Assembly: GCA_963707575.1 (NCBI GenBank)
Contig: OY970171.1
Coordinates: forward strand, 1,612,001-1,676,000
Length of the DNA stretch: 64,000 bases
From: Gaiellasilicea sp963707575
GTDB taxonomy: Bacteria; Actinomycetota; Thermoleophilia; Gaiellales; Gaiellaceae
Direction of reading: 5' to 3'
Made by a program: the position numbers and the translations under genes. The notes under the pieces are model-generated. The model saw only the letters and a program-made list of their open reading frames with translations, had not been told where the DNA came from and did no database searches. This document shows positions 42,767-50,545 of this stretch, one piece after another. Every line of letters begins with the position of its first letter. The first letter of the stretch is position 1.

Positions 42767-44223
42767 GCGTCGCCACCGCACGCGAGTTCGGGCTCTTCAT
42801 CGACGGCGAGACGGTCGAGGGCTCCGATGCGCGCGAGCTCGTCGAGCCGGCCACCGGGGACGCGTTCGGCACCGCGCAGCTGGCCGGTGAGGCCGAGGTC
42901 GACCGCGCCGTCACGGCCGCCCGCGCGGCCCTCGACGGGCCCTGGGGGAAGACACCTGCCAGCGAGCGCTCACGGCTGCTGCACGCGCTCGCCGACGCGA
43001 TCGTCGGCAACCGCAAGGAGTTGATCGAGCTCGAGGCGCGGAACGTGGGCAAGGCGAGCTCCTCCGTGAAGGCCGAGCTCTTCGGCGCGGCCGAGCACTT
43101 CCGCTTCTACGCCTCGGCACTCGGCACGATCGGCGGCCGCTCCAACCCGATCGGCGGGTCGATCCTCTCGTACACGCTGAAGGAGCCCGTCGGCGTCGCC
43201 GGCCAGATCGTCCCCTGGAACTACCCGCTGCTGATGACGACGTGGAAGCTCGCTCCGGCGCTCGCCGCCGGCTGCACCGTCGTGCTCAAGCCGGATCCGC
43301 AGACGCCCGCGACCGCGCTGCGGCTCGCCGAGCTCGCGGCCGAGGTCGGCTTCCCGCCCGGCACCCTCAACATGATCCCCGGCGACGGCCCGACGACAGG
43401 CGCCTACCTGGTGCGGCACCCGGGAATCGACAAGGTCGCGTTCACGGGCTCGACGCGGACCGGCGGCGAGATCATGCGCCTCTGCTCCGACCCGATCAAG
43501 CGCGTGTCCCTCGAGCTGGGCGGCAAGAGCCCGAACCTCGTTTTCGCCGACGCCGACCTGGCCTCGGCGATCCCGAGCGCGGTCTGGTCGATCTACTACG
43601 CGGCTGGCCAGAGCTGTGAGGCGCGCTCGCGCGTGCTCGTGGAGCAGCCGCTCTACGACGAGTTCGTGGCCGAGTTCAGCTCGAAGGCCGGCGCGATCGT
43701 CACCGGCGACCCGCTGGACGAGGGGACGCAGATGGGCTCGCTGATCTCGACAGCGCACCGCGAGAAGGTGCACGGCTTCGTCGAGGAGGCGCGCGAGGCG
43801 GGCGCCGACGTCGTGCTCGGGGGTGAGCCCGGCGAGCACGCCTTCTACCCACCGACCGTCGTCGCCGGGCTCGACAACTCGTCCACGATCGCCCAGGAGG
43901 AGGTCTTTGGCCCCGTGGTGACGATCATCCCGTTCGAGGACGAGGCGGACGCGGTCCGGATCGCGAACGACGTCAAGTACGGGCTGATGGCGTCGGTCTG
44001 GACGTCCGATCCTGCGCGCGGCCCGCGGCTGGCGAGCCGGATCAAGGCGGGCACGGTCGGGATCAACGTGCCGTACACGGCCTTCCCCGGGCTGCCGTTC
44101 GGGGGCTACAAGCAGTCGGGCTTCGGTCGCGAGCTCGGCCTCGAGTCGCTCGAGCTCTACCTCGAGACGAAGAGCGTGCTGCTCAACACAGGCTCGCGCC
44201 CGATCAACCCCTTCGGGCTCTAG
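42763..44223 (+). CDS. NAD(P)-dependent aldehyde dehydrogenase
   Basis: The product has 486 residues. It has the Asn region QIVPWNYPLLMTTWKLAPALAAG, the Glu motif in LELGGKSPNLVF (about 250) and the catalytic Cys (about 285) in AAGQSCEARSRVLVE. It looks most like betaine-aldehyde or gamma-aminobutyraldehyde dehydrogenases. It could receive succinate semialdehyde from GabT, but genes are far apart, so this is speculation. GTG overlaps the previous stop; the next gene begins 4 bp after its own stop. Confidence 0.92.
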   Translation: MSVATAREFGLFIDGETVEGSDARELVEPATGDAFGTAQLAGEAEVDRAVTAARAALDGPWGKTPASERSRLLHALADAIVGNRKELIELEARNVGKASSSVKAELFGAAEHFRFYASALGTIGGRSNPIGGSILSYTLKEPVGVAGQIVPWNYPLLMTTWKLAPALAAGCTVVLKPDPQTPATALRLAELAAEVGFPPGTLNMIPGDGPTTGAYLVRHPGIDKVAFTGSTRTGGEIMRLCSDPIKRVSLELGGKSPNLVFADADLASAIPSAVWSIYYAAGQSCEARSRVLVEQPLYDEFVAEFSSKAGAIVTGDPLDEGTQMGSLISTAHREKVHGFVEEAREAGADVVLGGEPGEHAFYPPTVVAGLDNSSTIAQEEVFGPVVTIIPFEDEADAVRIANDVKYGLMASVWTSDPARGPRLASRIKAGTVGINVPYTAFPGLPFGGYKQSGFGRELGLESLELYLETKSVLLNTGSRPINPFGL

Positions 44224-44226
44224 CGC

Positions 44227-45363
44227 TTGTCGTACCGGTGGGCCGTGCTCGCCGCGGGCACCGCGGCGCAGGCTGCCTTCTCGACGGTCGCGTTCGCGAT
44301 CGCCGTGCTCGCGCCGGCGCTGCGCGACCAATACGACCTCAGCCTGACCGAGATCGGCGTCGTGCTCGGTGCGGAGTGGATCGGGCTCACGGTCTCGCTG
44401 CTCCCCTGGGGCTTCGCGGTCGACCGGTGGGGCGAGCGCTGGACGCTCGCGGGCGGGCTCTCAGGGTGTGCCGTCTTTCTCACGGGCGCTGCCTACGCGC
44501 CGAGCTTCGGCTGGCTCGTCGTCCTGCTCGGGCTGGCCGGGGTTGCCGGCGGGAGCGTCCAGTCGGGGAGCGGCCGAGCGGTCATGGGCTGGTTCTCGGC
44601 CGACGAGCGCGGCCTCGCCCTCGGCATCCGCCAGACGGCGGTCCCGGTCGGCGGCGGGATCGCCGCGCTCGTGCTGCCGCAGCTCGGCAGCCCGAAGGCC
44701 GGCCTGCTCTTCGTCGCCGCCTTCGTCCTCGCCGGAGCGATCGTTGGGGCGCTCGTCCTCCGCGCGGGAACCGAGGAGCACATCGACGTCGCGGACGTTC
44801 CGTCCACCCTGCGCGACCGCCGGCTCTGGGTCGCGTGCTTCGGAAGCGGGCTCTATCTCGTCGCCCAGATGGCGATGATGGGCTTCGTCGTGCTCTTCCT
44901 GCACGACGAGCACGGCTACTCGACGGGTGAGGCGGCTGCGGTCTTCGCCGTCGGCCAGGTGTTCGCGGCGGCCCTGCGGATCGGAGTCGGCCGCTGGTCG
45001 GACGTGGTCGGGTCTCGCACCCGCCCGCTGCGTCTGATCGGGGTCGCGATCGCCGTTGCGGTCGGCCTCGTCGCCCTTGTGTCGGGCGCGCCGGGACTCG
45101 TGCTGATCCCAGTCCTCGCCGTCGCGACGGGGCTTTCGATGGCGTGGAACGGGCTCTCGTTCACGATCGCGGCCGAGCTCGGGGGGCGCCGCAGCGGCGC
45201 CGCGATCGGCTTCCAGCAGACAGTGCTCTCGGCGATCGGAGTCGTCGCACCGATCGCCTTCGCGGCCGCCGTCTCCTGGATTTCCTGGCGGGCGGCGTTC
45301 GCGCTGGCGGCGGTGTTCCCGCTCGCCGGCTGGTGGGCACTGCGCCCGTTGCGCGATCGGTGA
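44227..45363 (+). CDS. MFS transporter (12 TM)
   Basis: The product has 378 residues with about 12 hydrophobic helices. The loop motif DRWGERWTLAGG is the MFS motif A variant, and RGLALGIRQTAVPVGGGIAALVLPQ is a typical helix 5 region. It resembles CynX/NimT or nitrate-type small-molecule carriers. Substrate unknown; the operon with aldehyde dehydrogenase suggests uptake of an organic acid. It appears to start at TTG 44227, 4 bp after the dehydrogenase stop, with no better alternative. Confidence 0.85.
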   Translation: MSYRWAVLAAGTAAQAAFSTVAFAIAVLAPALRDQYDLSLTEIGVVLGAEWIGLTVSLLPWGFAVDRWGERWTLAGGLSGCAVFLTGAAYAPSFGWLVVLLGLAGVAGGSVQSGSGRAVMGWFSADERGLALGIRQTAVPVGGGIAALVLPQLGSPKAGLLFVAAFVLAGAIVGALVLRAGTEEHIDVADVPSTLRDRRLWVACFGSGLYLVAQMAMMGFVVLFLHDEHGYSTGEAAAVFAVGQVFAAALRIGVGRWSDVVGSRTRPLRLIGVAIAVAVGLVALVSGAPGLVLIPVLAVATGLSMAWNGLSFTIAAELGGRRSGAAIGFQQTVLSAIGVVAPIAFAAAVSWISWRAAFALAAVFPLAGWWALRPLRDR

Positions 45364-45382
45364 ACGTGGGTACGGGTGCGGT

Positions 45383-45988
45383 GTGCGCCTCTACCCCGAC
45401 CTCCCCGGCCGGCGCCTCGACCTGATCGCCCGCGACCTCGCGACCGTCCTGGCGCTCGTCCTGTTCGGAAAGATCGCGCTGGAGGTGCACGACGCGGTCG
45501 ACCAGCTCGCCGTGCTCGGTGAGGGCGTGGAGTCGGCCGGGAACGCGGTCACCGGCGGGTTCGACTCGGCCGCCGACGCGATCGACGGCACACCGCTCGT
45601 CGGCGACGACCTCGGTGACGCGCTGCGCGGTGCCGGGTCGGGCAGCGGCGGGGAGGTCGCCGACCTCGGCCGCGGCGGCGCCGGAGCCGCGCACGATCTC
45701 GCCGACCTGCTCGGGCTCCTGTTCTTCCTGCTGCCCACGACGCTGTTGCTGGTCTTCGTGCTGCCGCCGCGTGTGCGCCAGGTGCGCCGCCTGAACGCAG
45801 CCGCGCGGGTCCTCCGCGACCCCGGCTCACCTGAGCGGCAGGAGCTGCTTGCGGCCCGAGCGGCCTTCGGGCTCCCCTACGGGGTGCTGCTCGAGTACAC
45901 GGACGATCCGATCGGTGACCTGCACGCGGGCCGCCACGAGGCGCTTGTCCGCGCGGAGCTCGAGCAGGCGGGGCTGCGACCGCGATAG
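45383..45988 (+). CDS. Two-TM hypothetical membrane protein
   Basis: The product has 201 residues. One hydrophobic helix lies near residues 15-30 (LATVLALVLFGKIAL). A Gly/Ala/Asp-rich extracytoplasmic stretch follows (NAVTGGFDSAADAIDG, GSGSGGEVADLGRGG), then a second helix (about 110-132, LGLLFFLLPTTLLLVFVL) and a cytosolic tail (LRDPGSPERQELLAARAAFGLPYG). No family recognised. It is 19 bp downstream of the MFS gene, probably in the same transcript. Confidence 0.65.
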   Translation: MRLYPDLPGRRLDLIARDLATVLALVLFGKIALEVHDAVDQLAVLGEGVESAGNAVTGGFDSAADAIDGTPLVGDDLGDALRGAGSGSGGEVADLGRGGAGAAHDLADLLGLLFFLLPTTLLLVFVLPPRVRQVRRLNAAARVLRDPGSPERQELLAARAAFGLPYGVLLEYTDDPIGDLHAGRHEALVRAELEQAGLRPR

Positions 45989-46016
45989 CGGCCGGCCCCG
46001 CCTGCGTCTTGTCGAG

Positions 46017-46574
46017 CTAGGCGAGCGCCTCGGTGAATACCTCGCAGAAGAGGCTGAAATCGCTGTCAGCCTCCGGGTGCGGTCCCTTGACCACGGTCTC
46101 GCTCGAGATCAGTTCGCCGGTCACGAGGTCGAAGGTGTCCGCGAACGTGATGATGCCGGCGTCGCGGAGCACCACTCCGCCGCCGGGAGTCTTGATCTTC
46201 TCCGGCAGCCCCTTGTACGTCGTCACGAACGTGATCGTCCCCGCCGCCTCGTCGACGATCGGCTCGCCCTCGACGAATTGGTTCACGAACTGGACGACGA
46301 CCGCCTTCCCGTTCGCCGCTGTGTAGGTCGTCTTGCCGGAGACCGTCGACATGAAGCGGACGAAGTTGCCGTCTCCGTCGAAGAAGACCTTGTCGGTGAA
46401 GACGCCCTCCGAGCGGATGTCGACGATGAGGCCGCACACGTCGACGTCGTCGAAGGTGTCGGAGAAGCGGTCGTGAGTGATCTGGGGCGGGCCTGCGAGC
46501 GCGCGCGCGGGCAGCACGACAAGCACCGTCACGAGAGCGATCAGGAGCCCTCGTCTCAGCGTGGGCCGGCTCAT
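46017..46574 (-). CDS. Secreted protein of unknown function
   Basis: The product has 185 residues. The signal peptide (MSRPTLRRGLLIALVTVLVV then LPARALAGPP) is followed by a beta-rich mature domain: ITHDRFSDTFDDVDVCGLIV, FFDGDGNFVRFMSTVSGKTTY and VLRDAGIITFADTF. Two Cys could bond. Similar short exported proteins are frequent in soil actinobacteria; none has a known role to my knowledge. The start at 46574 is supported by GGAAGGAGG a few bases upstream, one of the few clear Shine-Dalgarno sites here. Confidence 0.75.
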   Translation of the reverse strand: MSRPTLRRGLLIALVTVLVVLPARALAGPPQITHDRFSDTFDDVDVCGLIVDIRSEGVFTDKVFFDGDGNFVRFMSTVSGKTTYTAANGKAVVVQFVNQFVEGEPIVDEAAGTITFVTTYKGLPEKIKTPGGGVVLRDAGIITFADTFDLVTGELISSETVVKGPHPEADSDFSLFCEVFTEALA

Positions 46575-46666
46575 GGAGCCTCCTTCCTCCCCGCCACCGG
46601 CGAGGAGTCGCATTAGATGCAAACGACACTAATCCTTGTGTGGACGGGCAGTCAACCTCGAGCCTC

Positions 46667-46672
46667 TAGGCT
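46667..46672 (+). promoter_or_regulatory. -10-like hexamer of the M20 hydrolase gene
   Basis: TAGGCT is exactly 6 nt before the ATG at 46679. It lies in a GAGCCT-CT-AGGCTC palindrome (46660-46673) that could be an operator. Confidence 0.45.
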
Positions 46673-46678
46673 CTTCCG

Positions 46679-47683
46679 ATGCGGATCCTCGACCGTCTCG
46701 ACCGGCTTGCGGCGCTCGGCGACCGGATCGGCTACTCGCCGGAGGAGGACGCCGCGCACGAGCTCGCCGCGGGCTGGTTCCGTGAGGCCGGTCTCGAGGT
46801 CGAGGTGGACGAGGGCGGCAATCTGCTCGGCCGCGTGCCGGGGGCCGGGCGCAGCGTGTGGACGGGCTCGCACCTCGACACCGTTCCCGCCGGTGGGCGC
46901 TTCGACGGTGCGCTGGGAGTCGTCGCGGGGCTCGAGGCGGTGGAGCGGCTCGGGCTGCCCGGGCTCGGCGTGGTCGTCTTCCGTGACGAGGAGCGCGGGT
47001 GCGCCGGGAGTCGTGCGCGCATCGCGTCGAGCGCGTTGCCGAAGGCTTTCCTCGAGCTGCACATCGAGCAGGGGCCGCGGCTGGAGCAGGCCGGTGTGCC
47101 GCTCGCCGCGGTCACCGCGATCGTTGGCTATTCGCGGCAGACGATCACGATCACCGGCAGGGCGGGGCATGCGGGAACGACGCCGATGGCCAATCGCGAC
47201 GACGCGCTGTGCGCCGCAGCCGAGCGCGTGCTGGCGATCAGGGAAGCGGCGCTCGCGATTCCGGAGACCGTGGCAACCGTGGGCACGCTGACCGTCGAGC
47301 CCGGCGGCGTCAACGTGATCCCGGGCTCCGTCTCGTTCACCGTCGACGTCCGCGCGCCGGACCGGGAGCACCTCGACAAGCTGCTCGCGTCGATCGGGCT
47401 GGAGCCGGGCCTCGGCGTCGACCCTGCGGTCATGGACGAGACCGTCGTGGCCGCGGTGCGGAGCGCGATCGAGGAGCTGGGCGTTCCGTTCGTCGAGCTC
47501 GCGTCGGGCGCAGGCCACGACGCGGGCGTCCTCGCCGCCGCCGGCGTTCCCAGCGGGATGCTGTTCGTCCGCAGCCTGAACGGCGGTGTCAGCCATTCGC
47601 CCGACGAGCTCTCCTCCGAGGCGGATATGGCACTCGCGGTGGACGCACTCGCGGGCGCGCTCGCCCGGCTCCACGCCGCCTGA
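46679..47683 (+). CDS. Allantoate amidohydrolase / N-carbamoyl amino acid hydrolase (M20)
   Basis: The product has 334 residues and belongs to the Zn-dependent M20 amidase group. Metal ligands are in GSHLDTVPAGGRFDGALG, FRDEERGCAGSR and LELHIEQGPRLE; the lid has ITGRAGHAGTTPM and the final His is in GGVSHSPDELSSE. In a purine-degradation neighbourhood the best role is allantoate to ureidoglycine plus ammonia and CO2. It is shorter than the usual 400-420 residues at the N-terminus, so hydantoinase-type N-carbamoylase activity remains possible. The next gene overlaps by one base. Confidence 0.85.
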   Translation: MRILDRLDRLAALGDRIGYSPEEDAAHELAAGWFREAGLEVEVDEGGNLLGRVPGAGRSVWTGSHLDTVPAGGRFDGALGVVAGLEAVERLGLPGLGVVVFRDEERGCAGSRARIASSALPKAFLELHIEQGPRLEQAGVPLAAVTAIVGYSRQTITITGRAGHAGTTPMANRDDALCAAAERVLAIREAALAIPETVATVGTLTVEPGGVNVIPGSVSFTVDVRAPDREHLDKLLASIGLEPGLGVDPAVMDETVVAAVRSAIEELGVPFVELASGAGHDAGVLAAAGVPSGMLFVRSLNGGVSHSPDELSSEADMALAVDALAGALARLHAA

Positions 47684-48306
47684 TGCCGCTCCAGAACCGC
47701 GTCACACCGCTGAGCGAGCTCGTCGCCGACCCCGCACGAGGGCTCGTGTACGGCAATCGCGGCTGTCTCCACGACGACTCCGGCCGGGTTCGCCGCCGCT
47801 TTGCCGGACGTCGCTGGATCGCGTGCCGGCTGCGATTCAAGGACTGGCGGCGCGGACCGCTGCTCCAGCCTGGCCGCTTCACGGAGCTCTTCTTCCTCGA
47901 CGAGGCGACCGCGTTCGCGGCCGGGCACCGTCCCTGCGCGCTCTGCCGCAGGGAGGACTACGTTCGCTTCGGCGCGATCTGGGACGGGCTGCACCCCGGC
48001 CAGGTCGGAGCCGACGAGATCGACGCACAGCTCCACCGGGAACGAGTCGACCCGGCCACGCGCGCGCATCGCTTGCACGACGCCGAGCTCGCGGCGTTGC
48101 CGGACGGTGCGTTCGTGCTGGACGAGGGCGCCCCATGGCTCGTCCTCGGCAGCGAGGTGCTCCGGTGGACGCCTGCCGGCTACACGGAACGCCGGCTGCG
48201 TGCGCCAGGGCCGGCGCAGCTGATCACACCGCCGTCCCTGGTAGGCGTCCTCCGGGCGGGCTGGGACGCAGTCGTGCCTTTCCTCCACCCCTCCGCAGGG
48301 AGGTAA
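47683..48306 (+). CDS. Conserved hypothetical protein with HRPCALCRRED metal-binding-like motif
   Basis: The product has 207 residues. The central AAGHRPCALCRREDYVRF motif (His plus CxxC) suggests a small metal site, similar in spacing to Ada-like zinc knuckles; the rest includes GNRGCLHDDSGRVRRRF, WIACRLRFKDWRR and APWLVLGSEVLRWTPAGY. No catalytic family recognised. It is translated with the M20 hydrolase (TGATG). It could be a regulator or accessory factor of the purine island, but this is unproven. Confidence 0.7.
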   Translation: MPLQNRVTPLSELVADPARGLVYGNRGCLHDDSGRVRRRFAGRRWIACRLRFKDWRRGPLLQPGRFTELFFLDEATAFAAGHRPCALCRREDYVRFGAIWDGLHPGQVGADEIDAQLHRERVDPATRAHRLHDAELAALPDGAFVLDEGAPWLVLGSEVLRWTPAGYTERRLRAPGPAQLITPPSLVGVLRAGWDAVVPFLHPSAGR

Positions 48307-48315
48307 CGAGCGGGC

Positions 48316-48723
48316 CTAGCGCTCGCGAAACGAGATCGGCTGCGCGCCCTCCCAGAGCGTCAGCCGGCCGAGCTCCTTCAGCTGCTCCTGCCCCTCGACG
48401 AGCGTGGCGAAGTGGTTCGCCCACAGATGCCCTGCCTTGCTCGCGAAGGAGCAGTAGCCGTACGGGAAGAGCAGCTCCGTCTCACTCTCGCCGCCTGGAT
48501 AGAGCGCGAGCTCGCCCGGATGCGGATAGCTGGTCGCGTTCTCCGGGCCGATGCCGAGGTCGCGGTCGCCCCAGGGGATCCAGTTCGACTCGCCGCTCCA
48601 GCGGCAGTGGATGATCCGGTCCTCGAGCGGCAGGATCCCCTTGAAGGCGGCCACCGTCTTCGGTGCGAGCTCGTCCTCCCAGCGGGCGACGAAGCGCATC
48701 CCGGCGGCGGTGATCTCCAGCAC
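48316..48723 (-). CDS. DUF3830 family protein (cyclophilin-like fold)
   Basis: The product has 135 residues. It contains LAPKTVAAFKGILPLEDRIIHCRWSGE, ENATSYPHPGELALYPGG and LLFPYGYCSFASKAGHLW, the DUF3830 signature set. The fold is cyclophilin-like but the isomerase residues are not obvious; family function is unknown, with frequent association with amide and purine catabolic genes. TAGGTT is exactly 6 nt before the GTG, indicating its own promoter although puuD ends only 10 bp upstream. Confidence 0.85.
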   Translation of the reverse strand: MLEITAAGMRFVARWEDELAPKTVAAFKGILPLEDRIIHCRWSGESNWIPWGDRDLGIGPENATSYPHPGELALYPGGESETELLFPYGYCSFASKAGHLWANHFATLVEGQEQLKELGRLTLWEGAQPISFRER

Positions 48724-48729
48724 GCCCGG

Positions 48730-48735
48730 AACCTA
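48730..48735 (-). promoter_or_regulatory. -10-like hexamer of the DUF3830 gene
   Basis: TAGGTT (minus strand) sits 6 nt before the GTG at 48723, inside the short gap after puuD. Confidence 0.4.
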
Positions 48736-49881
48736 CCCTGCCGCCGCCGCCCACGCGACGAGTGTCGCGCGCTCCTCGTCGGTCAGCCCGGTTGCGTTCC
48801 CCGGCGGCATCGCGTTCGAGCTCACCTGGCGTTCCAGCTCGGCCGCGTTCGCGCGCATCCCGTCGAGCGTCTCGAGCCGCACACCGGCGGGCGCAGAGGC
48901 TCCAACGTGGCACGTCTGACAGCGTGCCTCGACGATCGCCAGGGCCTCGTCGTCGGAGACCGTCCGCGAAACGGCGGGCGTGTCCTCGGGCGCGAGCACC
49001 ACGGCGAGCGCGACCGCACCCGCTGCCACCACCGCGGGGATCCACCAGGCGCGTACGTCGCGGTGCCAGAGGTTGAAGAAGTGACGCACGGCCGCGACGA
49101 GCGCGAAGATCGCGACCAGGACGAGCCAGGCGTGCTCCTGCCCGAAGGTGAGCGGGAAGTGCCCCGCCAGCATCGTGAAGACGACCGGCAGGGTCAGGTA
49201 ATTGTTGTGCACCGAGCGCTGCTTCGCGCGGATCCCGGGGCCAGGATCCGGCTCCCGGCCCTGCTGCTTCGCCCGCACGAGCTCCCAGTGCGCTGGGATG
49301 ATCGTGAAGAAGACGTTGGCCGCCATGATCGTCCCGAGCATCGCGCCAACCTGTAGGTAGGCGGCACGCGCCGCGAAGAGCTCGCCGGCCGCCCAGGCGG
49401 AGGCGACGACGAGAACAGCGACGAAGATCGCGACCGCGCGGTCGTCGTGCAGCAGCCGGCAGGCCCCGTCGTAGAGGAGCCAGGCGAGCACGAGCCCGGC
49501 ACCTGAGAGTGCCGCCGCCTGCCACCCGGAGAGGTCGGCCACGGACGGGTCGACGAGACGCGTGTCTGCATCGAGCCAGTAGAGGACGACGAGCAGCGCG
49601 AAGCCTGAGAGCCACGTCGTGTAGGCCTCCCACTTGAACCAGTGCAGGTGCTCCGGCAGCTCGCGCGGCGCGACCCGGTACTTCTGCGAGTGGTAGAAGC
49701 CGCCGCCGTGGACGCCCCAGTACTCGCCCGCCACGCCGTCGTCCGCGTCCGTGCCCGGCGGTGCGAGCCCGAGGTCGAGCCGGATGAAGTAGAACGATGC
49801 GCCGATCCACGCGATCCCCGCGACGACGTGGAGGAAGCGCAGGACGAGGTCGGCGAGGTCTCTCAGGTAGTCCGCGTCCAT
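48733..49881 (-). CDS. puuD: PuuD-type membrane urate oxidase fused to cytochrome c
   Basis: The product has 382 residues. The N-terminal part (about 1-290) is a PuuD membrane domain with around eight helices (FLHVVAGIAWIGASFYFIRLD, GGGFYHSQKYRVAP, VHNNYLTLPVVFTML). The C-terminal part (about 305-382) is a cytochrome c domain with the heme site CQTCH (about 320) and axial Met in MPPGNATG. PuuD oxidises urate to 5-hydroxyisourate, passing electrons to the respiratory chain instead of O2 and avoiding H2O2. It overlaps the OHCU decarboxylase gene by 19 bp. Confidence 0.92.
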   Translation of the reverse strand: MDADYLRDLADLVLRFLHVVAGIAWIGASFYFIRLDLGLAPPGTDADDGVAGEYWGVHGGGFYHSQKYRVAPRELPEHLHWFKWEAYTTWLSGFALLVVLYWLDADTRLVDPSVADLSGWQAAALSGAGLVLAWLLYDGACRLLHDDRAVAIFVAVLVVASAWAAGELFAARAAYLQVGAMLGTIMAANVFFTIIPAHWELVRAKQQGREPDPGPGIRAKQRSVHNNYLTLPVVFTMLAGHFPLTFGQEHAWLVLVAIFALVAAVRHFFNLWHRDVRAWWIPAVVAAGAVALAVVLAPEDTPAVSRTVSDDEALAIVEARCQTCHVGASAPAGVRLETLDGMRANAAELERQVSSNAMPPGNATGLTDEERATLVAWAAAAG

Positions 49882-50282
49882 CGATCCCTCGCGATCTTGC
49901 AGAGCGCCTTCAGCCCCGCCCGCAGCTCCTCCTCGCGCGTCCGCGCGAGCCGGGCCCGCAGCACCGGGACGAGCTCGGCCCGCGTGCGGCCGTCCACGAA
50001 GACGACGAAGGAGAAGCCGAAGCGCCGCTCGTACTCGTCGTTCAGGAGCTGGAGCTCGGCGAGCACCTCCGGCTCGGCGCCGCGCTGCTCGGCCGACGGC
50101 TCGCCGATGCGCGGGTGCGTGGCGAGCGCGGCCACCTGATCCTCCTCCGGGAGCGCGAGCGCGACTTCCTCGGCCACCCCGAGCGGGTCTTCGCGGGCGG
50201 CGAGCTCGTCGACGAGGCGCGTCCGCCCCGAGAAGAGCGGCGTCAGCTCCTCGACGGTCAGCTGCCGCGGTAGCTCGCGCAC
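49863..50282 (-). CDS. uraD: 2-oxo-4-hydroxy-4-carboxy-5-ureidoimidazoline (OHCU) decarboxylase
   Basis: The product has 139 residues. It carries the catalytic His in LATHPRIGEPSAEQ, then LLNDEYERRFGFSFVVFVDGRTR, characteristic of UraD, which decarboxylates OHCU to S-allantoin. It lacks roughly 25 N-terminal residues of the usual 160-170, where PPxxF helices lie; the GTG at 50282 is the only fitting start and lies inside the HIU hydrolase gene. It overlaps that gene by 25 bp and puuD by 19 bp. Confidence 0.85.
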   Translation of the reverse strand: MRELPRQLTVEELTPLFSGRTRLVDELAAREDPLGVAEEVALALPEEDQVAALATHPRIGEPSAEQRGAEPEVLAELQLLNDEYERRFGFSFVVFVDGRTRAELVPVLRARLARTREEELRAGLKALCKIARDRWTRTT

Positions 50283-50545
50283 GAGTAGGGGGAGACGAGG
50301 AGCGGGACGTGGTGATGGCCGTCGCCGAGCTCCACCTCCAGCTCGACGCGGCGGAAGAAGGGCGAGGGCGGATGGAAGACGAGCCGGTAGACGCCCGGCT
50401 CCAGCTCGTCGGCGAGACGCGCCCGGCCGTCGGCGTCGGTGCGGACCTCGGCGAGTGTCTTCTCTTCTCGGTGCAGCGAGACGGCGACGTCGGCGGCGGG
50501 CCGGCCCGCGCCGGTGTCGAGCACGTGGGTGGAGAGCGATGTCAC
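50258..50545 (-). CDS. hiuH: 5-hydroxyisourate hydrolase (transthyretin-like)
   Basis: The product has 95 residues. It has the N-terminal STHVLDTGAGRPAADV with the catalytic His, FHPPSPFFRRVELEV, HHHVPLLVSPY and the C-terminal SYRGS hallmark; the usual YSTYRGS reads as YSCASYRGS, with two extra residues. It hydrolyses 5-hydroxyisourate from PuuD to OHCU. At 95 residues it is a little shorter than the common 108-120. GTG 50545 overlaps the deaminase stop (GTGA). Confidence 0.93.
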   Translation of the reverse strand: MTSLSTHVLDTGAGRPAADVAVSLHREEKTLAEVRTDADGRARLADELEPGVYRLVFHPPSPFFRRVELEVELGDGHHHVPLLVSPYSCASYRGS

